Assembly: GCA_013698305.1 (NCBI GenBank)
Contig: JACCVC010000140.1
Coordinates: 1-6,975, forward strand
Direction of reading: 5' to 3'
From: Chloroflexia bacterium
GTDB taxonomy: Bacteria; Chloroflexota; Chloroflexia; Thermomicrobiales; UBA6265
Length of the DNA stretch: 6,975 bases
The stretch's first letter is position 1, and each line of letters starts with the position of its first letter. The position numbers were made by a program, and so were the translations under genes. Below are positions 1-6,023 of the stretch, piece by piece. The notes below the pieces were generated by a model. It was not told where the DNA came from, searched no databases, and saw only the letters and a program-made list of their open reading frames with translations.

Positions 1-234
1 CAGGTGGCTGCGGCCGTCGACGATCGCAAATCCCGCCAGTTTTCCATTCGCATAAATGAGGAAGGGGTGCCGGTCGTCTGTGGTCCAGCAGCCGTCGAGT
101 TGGTGGTCCGCGAACCGTCCGTCTTCCTGCACATCCCACTCCTTGAAGGCGGTGAAGTCGTACAGGTAGAGTTGGATCAGGTTCACGAGGACCGGTCGGT
201 CTGCTTCGGTTGCCGGCACGACGCTGATTTTCAT
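1..234 (-). CDS. GNAT family N-acetyltransferase, N-terminal 78 residues (runs off left edge)
   Basis: Reading the minus strand from an ATG at 234-232 gives 78 open codons with no stop before the window edge. The protein begins MKISVVPATEADRPVL and continues with QLYLYDF, then a WDVQEDGRF stretch near residues 37-45, a DDRHPFLIY stretch near 54-62 and NGKLAGFAIVDGRS near 64-77. The opening 'PAT..DRP.L..L.QLY.YDF' and the 'HPFLI...G.LAGFA.V' strand pair are typical of the first half (beta1-alpha1 to beta4) of a GNAT fold subfamily of about 150-160 residues. The acetyl-CoA pyrophosphate loop would lie beyond the edge and is not seen. The substrate is unknown. The start is supported by a GGGAG Shine-Dalgarno at 249-245, about ten bases upstream. 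It lies downstream of the aminotransferase on the same strand but is separated by a 203-bp gap holding strong hairpins, so it is probably a separate unit. Confidence 0.8.
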   Translation of the reverse strand, partial: MKISVVPATEADRPVLVNLIQLYLYDFTAFKEWDVQEDGRFADHQLDGCWTTDDRHPFLIYANGKLAGFAIVDGRSHL

Positions 235-335
235 GCCAACTTCTCCCGCTCAAGTATCGTTGTGGACCCCCGCACGATTAGCCCTTATCAGGGCGGCCTC
301 CATGTTGGTTGGTTGACGCGCCTGAATCATTACGG

Positions 336-400
336 GTGATCGTGGCGTATTGTCGCCCTTCGGGCGACCGGACCGACAAGGTCGGTCCATACTCGATCAC
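336..400. other. Branched inverted-repeat element (two hairpins inside a closing stem)
   Basis: Outer arms GTGATCG (336-342) and CGATCAC (394-400) are perfect 7-bp complements. Inside, GTAT (347-350) pairs with ATAC (389-392). Inside that sit two perfect hairpins back to back: GTCGCCC-TTC-GGGCGAC (352-368) and GGACCGAC-AAG-GTCGGTCC (370-388). Every arm is complementary, giving a three-way junction that can form on either strand. It starts about 37 bases past the aminotransferase stop and lies about 100 bases before the GNAT start. There is no T-run on either side, so it is not a classical intrinsic terminator. It could be a dispersed REP/MITE-like repeat, a structured RNA, or a terminator or RNA-stabilising element. 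No flanking target-site duplication is convincing (only ACGG at 332-335 and 399-402, overlapping the arm). Confidence 0.6.
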
Positions 401-437
401 GGCCGTTGCAGCGCACGCCGCCAATCACAATCTTGGC

Positions 438-1832
438 CTAGTCCTCGAGTTCCTTCGCGTGTTCCTTCTCGGCGATAGTCAGCGCCTCATCGGCAATGGT
501 CACCATCCGGTCGATCTCCTCACGGGTGACGACCAGCGGCGGCGCGAAGTGCATGACCTCCCAGGTTCGCGTGATGAACCCGCGCTCCATCAGCAACTCG
601 CTCACTCGTTTCGCGAACGGGTGCTCCTTGCCCCATTTCGACTTCTTCGACTTGCTCTGCACCAGTTCAATGGCCTGCAACAGGCCGACGCCACGAACAT
701 CGCCGACGGTGGGATGCGCGCGAAGCTCCTCCAGCCGCTGGGTGAGGTAGACGCCCATCTCGGCGCCACGGGCGACGAGGTTTTCCTCCTCGAAGATCTC
801 GAGGTTCTTGAGTGCAGCCACCGCACAAACCGGATGCCCGCCGAAGGTCAACAGGTGCCCCATCGCCACTGCCTTCTGGTCCTTGAATGACTCGAACACC
901 TTCGGGCTGACGATCGTTGCCCCCATCGGCGCATAGCCTGACGTCAGCCCCTTGGCGATGGTCAGGATATCCGGCTGGAAATCGAACTGCTCGGTCGCGA
1001 ACATGGTGCCGGTACGCCCGAAACCGTTGATCACCTCATCGGCGATGAGCAACACGCCGTGCCGGTCACAGATCTCACGAAGCATCTGCCAGTACTTCTT
1101 CGATGGCACATGCACTCCCGCCGCCGACGAGATCGGCTCGCCAATCACCGCCGCCACCGTCTCCGGACCCTGGTTCTCGATCTCCTGCTCGACGTAGCGG
1201 GCCGCCATGACATCGGCTTCCTCGCCTTCGAGACCGAAGTCGCTGCGGTACTGGTTAGGATGCGGCACGTACGACACGCCGTACATGAACGGGCCGAAAT
1301 AGTTCTCATTCCGAGCGGCGGTGAGGCTCATTGCGCCATGCGTCATGCCGTGATATGAACCGCGGCGGGCGATGATCTTGTATCGCCGGGGGAACCCGCG
1401 CATCGCCTGGACCTGTTTGGCGATCTTGAGCGCCGTCTCGACTGCCTCGGAACCGCCCGAACTGAAGTAGACCCGAGACAGGTCACCGGGAGCGATCTCG
1501 GCGAGCTTGTGCGCGAGCTCGACGGCTGGCTCAGTGGTGAACGACATCGCCGAGGCGTAGGCCAGCTTGCCGGCCTGCTCACCCATCACCCGCCCGATCT
1601 CTTCTCGACCGTGCCCGGCGTTGACCACCCAGAGACCGGAAATGCCGTCCAGATACTCTCGACCGCGCACGTCCCAGAGCGTCGTTCCCTTTCCTCTGGA
1701 GAAGACCCGCATCCCCTCATTCTCGGCGATATCGGACCACGGCGCCTGATGAATCCAGACGTGATCCAGGGCGTCCTGTTCGATTGCCTCCGGCGACATG
1801 GTTTTGGTCGGTTCTTCGGTTCTGACGCTCAC
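438..1832 (-). CDS. Class III PLP-dependent aminotransferase (omega-amino acid/amine:pyruvate type)
   Basis: A complete 464-residue fold-type I, class III (subgroup II) aminotransferase, the usual length for the family. Such enzymes move an amino group from an omega-amino acid or amine to a keto acid, commonly pyruvate, in the cytoplasm. Visible motifs: SGLWVVNAGHG at 65-75; SSGGSEA at 124-130 (PLP phosphate loop); SYHG at 159-162, with Tyr160 stacking on the cofactor; GEPI at 231-234; IADEVINGFGRTG at 263-275, with Asp265 contacting the pyridine nitrogen; AKG at 293-295, with Lys294 the expected Schiff-base lysine; and TFGGHP at 329-334. The start is a GTG with an AGGAGG Shine-Dalgarno at 1847-1842, nine bases upstream; the internal ATG at residue 12 lacks this. 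All catalytic residues are present. The exact substrate (taurine, beta-alanine, GABA, putrescine or other) cannot be read from sequence. The gene diverges from the flavoprotein gene across a shared control region. Confidence 0.93.
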   Translation of the reverse strand: MSVRTEEPTKTMSPEAIEQDALDHVWIHQAPWSDIAENEGMRVFSRGKGTTLWDVRGREYLDGISGLWVVNAGHGREEIGRVMGEQAGKLAYASAMSFTTEPAVELAHKLAEIAPGDLSRVYFSSGGSEAVETALKIAKQVQAMRGFPRRYKIIARRGSYHGMTHGAMSLTAARNENYFGPFMYGVSYVPHPNQYRSDFGLEGEEADVMAARYVEQEIENQGPETVAAVIGEPISSAAGVHVPSKKYWQMLREICDRHGVLLIADEVINGFGRTGTMFATEQFDFQPDILTIAKGLTSGYAPMGATIVSPKVFESFKDQKAVAMGHLLTFGGHPVCAVAALKNLEIFEEENLVARGAEMGVYLTQRLEELRAHPTVGDVRGVGLLQAIELVQSKSKKSKWGKEHPFAKRVSELLMERGFITRTWEVMHFAPPLVVTREEIDRMVTIADEALTIAEKEHAKELED

Positions 1833-1888
1833 GTGGCGCTTCCTCCTCGTAATCTGCCCGATCTCGATCCATAACGAAGGTCCATCAT
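1829..1888 (-). CDS. Candidate 19-residue upstream leader ORF of the aminotransferase
   Basis: In the predicted 5' leader an ATG-ATG pair at 1888-1883 opens a 19-codon frame reading MMDLRYGSRSGRLRGGSAT. Its TGA stop (1831-1829) overlaps the aminotransferase GTG start by four bases (GTGA). GAGG lies immediately before the first ATG and three bases before the second, so the spacing is poor. The peptide has four arginines and no recognisable family. It could couple translation to the aminotransferase or act as a leader peptide. It could equally be chance in a GC-rich leader, since the AGGAGG site of the downstream gene lies inside it and explains part of its content. Confidence 0.25.
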   Translation of the reverse strand: MMDLRYGSRSGRLRGGSAT

Positions 1889-1920
1889 CCTCAATCTCAG
1901 ACTGAACCGCTCGTTGCCCG

Positions 1921-1949
1921 AGTATACCAGTGAAATATGCACGATCGGT
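1921..1949 (-). promoter_or_regulatory. Extended -10 promoter for the aminotransferase
   Basis: On the minus strand the sequence TGGTATACT gives a -10 of TATACT (1926-1921; five of six consensus bases) with an upstream TGn extension. The -35 position 17 bases upstream reads ACCGAT (1949-1944), which is weak, as is common for extended -10 promoters. Transcription would start near 1914, leaving a leader of about 80 bases before the GTG start. Confidence 0.55.
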
Positions 1950-1963
1950 GACGGAAACATCAC

Positions 1964-2004
1964 TTGACGAGTGGGTGCCCTACCGGGTAGCTTGCAAATA
2001 GAAT
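1964..2004 (+). promoter_or_regulatory. Possible promoter for the flavoprotein gene, with a palindrome between the boxes
   Basis: A TTGACG -35 (1964-1969) is followed after 18 bases by TAGCTT (1988-1993), a three-of-six -10. Alternatively TAGAAT (1999-2004) is a better -10 but lacks a -35 at proper distance. Between the first pair of boxes lies the palindrome CTACC-G-GGTAG (1980-1990), a possible operator. Either start site precedes the GTG at 2043. Confidence 0.35.
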
Positions 2005-2032
2005 CAGCCTTCCCCCAATGCCGCTATCGTAT

Positions 2033-2045
2033 GAGGAATGCCGTG
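2033..2045 (+). promoter_or_regulatory. Ribosome binding site deciding the GTG start at 2043
   Basis: GAGGAA (2033-2038) precedes GTG 2043-2045, with six bases between GAGG and the start. The longer in-frame starts, GTG at 1971 and ATG at 2031, have no Shine-Dalgarno, and the 1971 start would fall inside the promoter region. Confidence 0.6.
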
Positions 2046-3140
2046 CCTAACAGCGAGGAACACGATCCCGACATGCTTATCATCGGTCTCGGATTGAGTG
2101 GCGCGGCCGCGCTGGAAGCCGCCCGGCTTTCCAACGTGAATGCCATCGCACTGGAACGCAATCCGGCTCCGCCAGATGGCGGTACCGTCGGGTGCGAGTA
2201 CGACGCGCGTGTCTGGGGCGTCTTTGCCGACGGCGCGGTGGCCGTAACGAACGCCGAACGGACGAGCTACCGCGCGCCTGGCGCGGTCATCATCGCGACC
2301 GGCGCCATCGACATTCCGTTCCCGGTTCCGGGCTGGCATTTACCGGGAGCGATGGGCGCGACCCACGCCGCCGGTTCCCTCGCAGATGGCACAGTCGTCG
2401 TGGTACTGCGCGGTCCTCACGCACGTCGAGATGGCTCCAGTCCCGATCTGGCCCGGTTCCAGATCATCCATGACGAAGTACTTGCCGAAGGCAGGTCCGT
2501 CGAGATCGTGGGGACTCATGCGGTCGAGGGGGTTCGCATTGGTGCATCCAAGGTCGAGACGGCCCATGTGCTGCTCGACAATGGCCTCCAAACAGAGAAC
2601 ATGCTGGCCCGCATGGCCGGCATCTCGACAACATTCTCGCCGACCGCTGGCGGCGATGTCATCACTCCTGGTCGGGTGTTCGCGGTGGGAGGGACGTTGA
2701 TCTCGGTGATCGGCAACGCGGCGGGCATCGGTGGCGATACAGATCCAATGATTTACGAAGCCGCGGACACCGCAAAGATCCTTGCCGATGCAATCAAAGG
2801 TGGTGACATTTCGAAGTCGATACTGTCCGCCCGGGGCGATTGGAACGAAGACGGAACGCCTCTCTTGCCATCTCAAGCGACGGCTCAGACGCTGGTTTGC
2901 CCTGATGAAGGGGTCACCATCGCAGACGTCCTACACGCAATCGAACACGGCGCAACAACCGTGAACGACGTCAAGCGGCGCACGCGGGCGGCCATGGCGG
3001 AATGCCAGGGACGCGATTGCCTATGGACGATCCGGGCGATGCTGGCGGCGCATCAGAGGTCATTCGCCACGCCAATGACGGCGCGGCCACCCGCGACCGG
3101 CATCGTGTTGCGCGACCTCGCCGCACTCGCGAAGCACTGA
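2043..3140 (+). CDS. Reduced FAD/NAD(P)-type oxidoreductase, HcnB/opine-oxidase alpha-like, with BFD-like tail
   Basis: From the GTG start this is a 365-residue protein. Residues 11-20 (MLIIGLGLSG) form a GxGxxG dinucleotide-binding loop, ending its second strand at Glu38. VWGVFADGAVAV (58-69) and VIIATGAIDIPFPVPGWHLP (82-101) match the middle of HcnB, octopine/nopaline oxidase and sarcosine-oxidase-alpha relatives. RVFAVGG (211-217) is the C-terminal flavin motif, but the usual Asp is replaced by Gly. The tail (286-326) resembles the BFD-like [2Fe-2S] domain: GATTVNDVKRRTRAAMAECQ followed by GRDC. Only Cys286, Cys321 and Cys326 remain; the second Cys of the opening C-x-C is Asp288. Relatives are usually about 460 residues; here the segment after the first loop and much of the NAD domain look missing. 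It may oxidise an amine or amino acid, be inactive, or have a changed role. No beta-subunit partner lies nearby. The reading frame is intact. Confidence 0.65.
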   Translation: MPNSEEHDPDMLIIGLGLSGAAALEAARLSNVNAIALERNPAPPDGGTVGCEYDARVWGVFADGAVAVTNAERTSYRAPGAVIIATGAIDIPFPVPGWHLPGAMGATHAAGSLADGTVVVVLRGPHARRDGSSPDLARFQIIHDEVLAEGRSVEIVGTHAVEGVRIGASKVETAHVLLDNGLQTENMLARMAGISTTFSPTAGGDVITPGRVFAVGGTLISVIGNAAGIGGDTDPMIYEAADTAKILADAIKGGDISKSILSARGDWNEDGTPLLPSQATAQTLVCPDEGVTIADVLHAIEHGATTVNDVKRRTRAAMAECQGRDCLWTIRAMLAAHQRSFATPMTARPPATGIVLRDLAALAKH

Positions 3141-3157
3141 CAACGAAGGATCAACGG

Positions 3158-3186
3158 TTCCTGCCACAACATTCCGATGCTACTAT
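3158..3186 (+). promoter_or_regulatory. Probable extended -10 promoter for pgi
   Basis: TGCTACTAT at 3178-3186 gives a TGn-extended -10 (TACTAT, four of six). The -35 seventeen bases upstream reads TTCCTG (3158-3163) and is weak. It lies in the most AT-rich part of the 125-bp gap between the flavoprotein and pgi and would give a leader of about 70 bases. Confidence 0.4.
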
Positions 3187-3265
3187 CAAATAACATTGCC
3201 CGGTTGAGAGCCACGCCTCTGACGGGCGCAGCATCTTTCGGCATCACCTCACAGGAGCGCGACGA

Positions 3266-4693
3266 ATGCCCACATCCAGTCAGCAGTCACGCCTGGTTAT
3301 CGACTACCAAAATGCGATGAGCAGTGTCGTCGGCGAAGAGCACGGGATCAGCGAGGCCGACCTCGACGACATCGGCGGCAAGGTCAGCCAGCACCACGAC
3401 CGTCTGCAATCGGAACACGATGCTGGCGAGCAGAAATGGATGGACCTTCCGGACGACACCGCGCTCGCCGACCGAATCGTCGCCTTTGCCAGCGAGGTGC
3501 GGGACACGTATCAGGACTTCATACTGATCGGCATCGGAGGCTCCTCGCTCGGCGCGATCGCCACGATCCAGGCGCTCGCCCACCCCTACCGGAACATGCT
3601 GCCGGACGGCAAACGGGGCGGCCCGCGCATCTTCATCCTCGACAACCCAGACCCGGAGAAGGTCGCCGCGACGCTTGACACGGTCGACCTCGGCAAGACG
3701 CTGGTCAACGTCGTCACCAAGTCCGGGCAGACTGCCGAGACGATGGCGAACTTCCTGGTGGTGCGGGACGCGCTGATCGAGGCCGTCGGGGAGGAACAGG
3801 CAAGGAAGCAGATCGTCGCCACCACCGACCCGGCAAGCGGCCTGCTGCGTCAACTCGCCGACCAGGAGGGCTACCGCACCTTCCCGGCGCCTCCCGGTGT
3901 GGACGGGCGCCAGACCGTGCTCAGCGCGGTGGGGATGATCCCAGCCGCTATCGCTGGCATCGATGTCCATCAGCTCCTCGCCGGAGCGAAAGCCATGCGG
4001 GACCGCGCCAGCTCCGGGGATGTGCGCGCAAACCCGGCCTACCTGCTCGCCGCAATCTCATGGATTGCCGACAACCGCTGTGGCAAGTCGATGCTCGTCA
4101 CCATGCCCTACGTCGACGCCCTGTACGGCATCTCCGACTGGTTCCGACAGCTTTGGGCGGAGAGCCTGGGCAAGAAGCTTTCGGTGGACAATGAGGTCGT
4201 CTATGCTGGCCAGACGCCGATCAAGGCGCTCGGCGCCATCGACCAGCACTCGCAGATCCAGCTCTACACCGAAGGGCCGAACGACAAGCTAATCCAGCTG
4301 ATCGCCGTGGGAGGCTATCGCGACCAGGTCGATATACCCACGCCGCCCGAAAGCATCCCGGACCTCTCCTACCTCAAAGGGGGGGAGCTTGGGGCACTTC
4401 TCGACAAGGAGCGCGTGGCTACCGCCTGGGCCCTGGCGAATGCGGACCGACCCAACCTCTCGATCACGACTCCGGTGATCGACGCGTTCGCGATTGGCGA
4501 GCTGTTCTACCTGCTGGAGCTCCAGACGGTGATGGCCGGCGCGTTGTACGATGTCGATCCCTTTGGCCAGCCGGGAGTCGAAGCGGGCAAGAATGCCACC
4601 TACGCGCTCATGGGCCGGGATGGATACGACGAGCTCCGCAGAGAGCTTGAATTACGGCCCAACAATGCCGCGGCATATCGCAACGCGCCATAA
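3266..4693 (+). CDS. pgi: Glucose-6-phosphate isomerase
   Basis: A complete 475-residue phosphoglucose isomerase, interconverting glucose 6-phosphate and fructose 6-phosphate in the cytoplasm for glycolysis and gluconeogenesis. Two SIS-type sugar-phosphate domains are visible: ILIGIGGSSLGA near 86-97, TKSGQTAET (151-159) for phosphate binding, Arg215 in the DGRQTVLSAVG stretch, WAESLGK with catalytic Glu299, DQHSQ (326-330) with ring-opening His328, and FGQPGVEAGK (433-442) with Lys442. The catalytic set is intact. Both family signatures deviate: GGR[FY] reads DGRQ (213-216), and the [DN]Q of the C-terminal signature reads Gly434-Gln. The ATG start has AGGAG at 3253-3257, eight bases upstream. 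It probably has its own promoter, and a separate promoter follows it, so it seems transcribed alone. The bifunctional transaldolase-fused isomerase is excluded, because length and motifs are those of the stand-alone enzyme. Confidence 0.97.
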   Translation: MPTSSQQSRLVIDYQNAMSSVVGEEHGISEADLDDIGGKVSQHHDRLQSEHDAGEQKWMDLPDDTALADRIVAFASEVRDTYQDFILIGIGGSSLGAIATIQALAHPYRNMLPDGKRGGPRIFILDNPDPEKVAATLDTVDLGKTLVNVVTKSGQTAETMANFLVVRDALIEAVGEEQARKQIVATTDPASGLLRQLADQEGYRTFPAPPGVDGRQTVLSAVGMIPAAIAGIDVHQLLAGAKAMRDRASSGDVRANPAYLLAAISWIADNRCGKSMLVTMPYVDALYGISDWFRQLWAESLGKKLSVDNEVVYAGQTPIKALGAIDQHSQIQLYTEGPNDKLIQLIAVGGYRDQVDIPTPPESIPDLSYLKGGELGALLDKERVATAWALANADRPNLSITTPVIDAFAIGELFYLLELQTVMAGALYDVDPFGQPGVEAGKNATYALMGRDGYDELRRELELRPNNAAAYRNAP

Positions 4694-4706
4694 GACATGA
4701 CCCCGG

Positions 4707-4736
4707 TTCACATGGCTTCCCCGGATTTTGTAGAAT
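4707..4736 (+). promoter_or_regulatory. Sigma70-type promoter for the permease operon
   Basis: TTCACA (4707-4712; five of six) and TAGAAT (4731-4736; five of six) are separated by 18 bases, starting 13 bases past the pgi stop. Transcription would begin near 4743, giving a leader of about 75 bases. This is the best promoter in the window. It also argues against a start codon at 4749, which would lie only a few bases into the transcript. Confidence 0.65.
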
Positions 4737-4747
4737 CAACTCAAACA

Positions 4748-4772
4748 CGTGCTCGCAAGCTGCGTGCTCGCA
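4748..4772 (+). repeat. Direct repeat CGTGCTCGCA x2 in the permease leader
   Basis: CGTGCTCGCA occurs at 4748-4757 and 4763-4772, identical over ten bases with a 15-base period, just downstream of the predicted transcription start. It could be a regulator site or a chance duplication. Confidence 0.5.
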
Positions 4773-4805
4773 GGGGTGATCAGGCGCATCTCGCCGTCCG
4801 GCATC

Positions 4806-4820
4806 GAAGGAAAACCAGTG
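4806..4820 (+). promoter_or_regulatory. Ribosome binding site deciding the GTG start at 4818
   Basis: GAAGGA (4806-4811) lies six bases before GTG 4818-4820. The longer in-frame GTG at 4749 has no Shine-Dalgarno, and the 23 residues it would add do not resemble the family N-terminus. Confidence 0.65.
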
Positions 4821-6023
4821 ACAACGGGCTTCTCCCCCATCCGCGTCATGCTTTACACCGCCGCGATCCTGGCGGTGCTGGCCCTGGTGTGGCTCTTGAT
4901 CCAGGCGCGTTCCATCGTCGTCCTCTTGATTCTCGGTATCATCTTCAGTACCGCGATCGAGCCATTGGTTTTTCGCCTGCGACGCGCAGGGCTCAATCGC
5001 GGTCAGGGCATCCTGATCATCTACGCCGCGCTGTTCGCCTTCGTCGGCATGACGGTCTATCTGGTCGTGCCGGTGCTCGTCCGGCAGGTCACCGCCTTCG
5101 ACGCCGCGGTACCGGAGATCTTCGACAATCTTCGCGCCCAGGCGCTTGAGATCGACAATGGCTTTATCCAGAGTACCAGCTACAGGACCCTGTGGCGCAT
5201 CCAGAACGGATATGATGAGCTCAGGGCGGGGCCCCAGATAGGGCAGGACCGGGCACTGGGGCTGGCGACGTCCGTTGTCGGCCTGTTGATCTCGCTGTTC
5301 TCGCTGCTGATCGTCGCCTACTACTGGATGACCGAGAAGCTGACGTTAAAGCGTCTACTCTTCGGTCTGATCCCCTTCGACCGGCGCGATCGCGTCCACT
5401 CGATCTGGGACGAGATCGAGTTCAAGATCGGCGGCTGGACCCGCGGGCAGCTTTTTCTCATGATCGTGATCGGCACTGCCTCAGGCATTGCCTACTATCT
5501 GCTCGATCTCCGATTCTGGCTCGCCCTGGCGATCTGGGCGGGACTCACCGCCGCGATTCCGTTCATCGGTCCGTTCATTGGAGGTGGCACCGCCGCGCTG
5601 ATCGCTCTCGCCGACTCTCCCGAGAAAGCGCTGATAGTCATCGCGGTGGTCTTCGTGCTTCAGCAACTTGAGGGCGCGGTGTTGGTCCCTCGGGTGATGA
5701 AGAACGCCGTGGGCATGAGCCCGCTCACCGTCGTGCTCGCCGTGCTGGTGGGCAATGCCCTGGCGGGTCCATTCGGGTCGCTGCTGGCGATCCCGATCGG
5801 CGCCGCAACCCAGGTCATCATCCAGAATCTGTTTCGGCTGCGCGATGACCGGATCGTCACCGAGCTGCGCACGATGGACGTCATGCCGCTATCGGCAACG
5901 GCTCTCAATTCCCCGTTTGTGGAATCGGAGGAAGACCGCAATCGGCCCACCACCCGGCTCGGAAAGTCGATGCTCGATGAGCCGTCCAGCGCAAGCGTTT
6001 TGGGCGGCGGTGCACAGCCATGA
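4818..6023 (+). CDS. AI-2E family transporter (PerM/TqsA/YdiK-type permease)
   Basis: From the GTG start the protein has 401 residues, a usual length. Hydrophobic segments fall near residues 10-29, 32-50, 64-88, 149-172, 210-229, 232-255, 269-287 and 299-337, matching the eight-helix layout with a long extramembrane loop between segments 3 and 4. Family hallmarks are AAIPFIGPFIGGGTAAL (about 245-261) and LQQLEGAVLVPRVMKNAVG (about 282-299) followed by MSPLTVVLAVLVG. It acts in the cytoplasmic membrane. Family members have been linked to autoinducer-2 export (TqsA) and to sodium/proton antiport, so the substrate here is undetermined. A hydrophilic tail of about 60 residues (339-401) rich in Arg, Glu and Ser follows the last helix. 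The stop overlaps the next gene's ATG (ATGA, 6020-6023), indicating translational coupling. It is driven by the promoter at 4707-4736. Confidence 0.92.
   Translation: MTTGFSPIRVMLYTAAILAVLALVWLLIQARSIVVLLILGIIFSTAIEPLVFRLRRAGLNRGQGILIIYAALFAFVGMTVYLVVPVLVRQVTAFDAAVPEIFDNLRAQALEIDNGFIQSTSYRTLWRIQNGYDELRAGPQIGQDRALGLATSVVGLLISLFSLLIVAYYWMTEKLTLKRLLFGLIPFDRRDRVHSIWDEIEFKIGGWTRGQLFLMIVIGTASGIAYYLLDLRFWLALAIWAGLTAAIPFIGPFIGGGTAALIALADSPEKALIVIAVVFVLQQLEGAVLVPRVMKNAVGMSPLTVVLAVLVGNALAGPFGSLLAIPIGAATQVIIQNLFRLRDDRIVTELRTMDVMPLSATALNSPFVESEEDRNRPTTRLGKSMLDEPSSASVLGGGAQP

Noticed and set aside
281..294. Small hairpin GCCCT-TATC-AGGGC
   Set aside because: Only five base pairs and no T-run, so not supportable as a terminator or operator by itself.
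250..303. 17-residue minus-strand ORF (begins MEAALIRAN) upstream of the GNAT gene
   Set aside because: No Shine-Dalgarno before its ATG (preceded by CAACCAACCAAC) and no overlap with the GNAT start; length is within chance.
336..400. tRNA or cloverleaf RNA
   Set aside because: Only two internal arms of 7 and 8 bp with three-base loops; no D, anticodon or T-arm pattern and no CCA-type end.
309..890. Plus-strand open frame of 193 codons
   Set aside because: Mostly antisense to the aminotransferase C-terminal third, and its start lies in the gap beside the inverted-repeat element. No recognisable domain.
1971..2042. N-terminal extension of the flavoprotein from GTG 1971 or ATG 2031
   Set aside because: No ribosome site precedes either, the region overlaps promoter-like boxes, and the dinucleotide-binding strand begins ten residues after the GTG at 2043, as expected for the family.
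2340..2876. Minus-strand open frame of 178 codons
   Set aside because: Antisense to the flavoprotein gene, whose plus-strand frame carries family motifs on both sides of it.
3287..3970. Minus-strand open frame of 227 codons
   Set aside because: Fully antisense to the pgi N-terminal half, with low-complexity composition and no ribosome site or motif.
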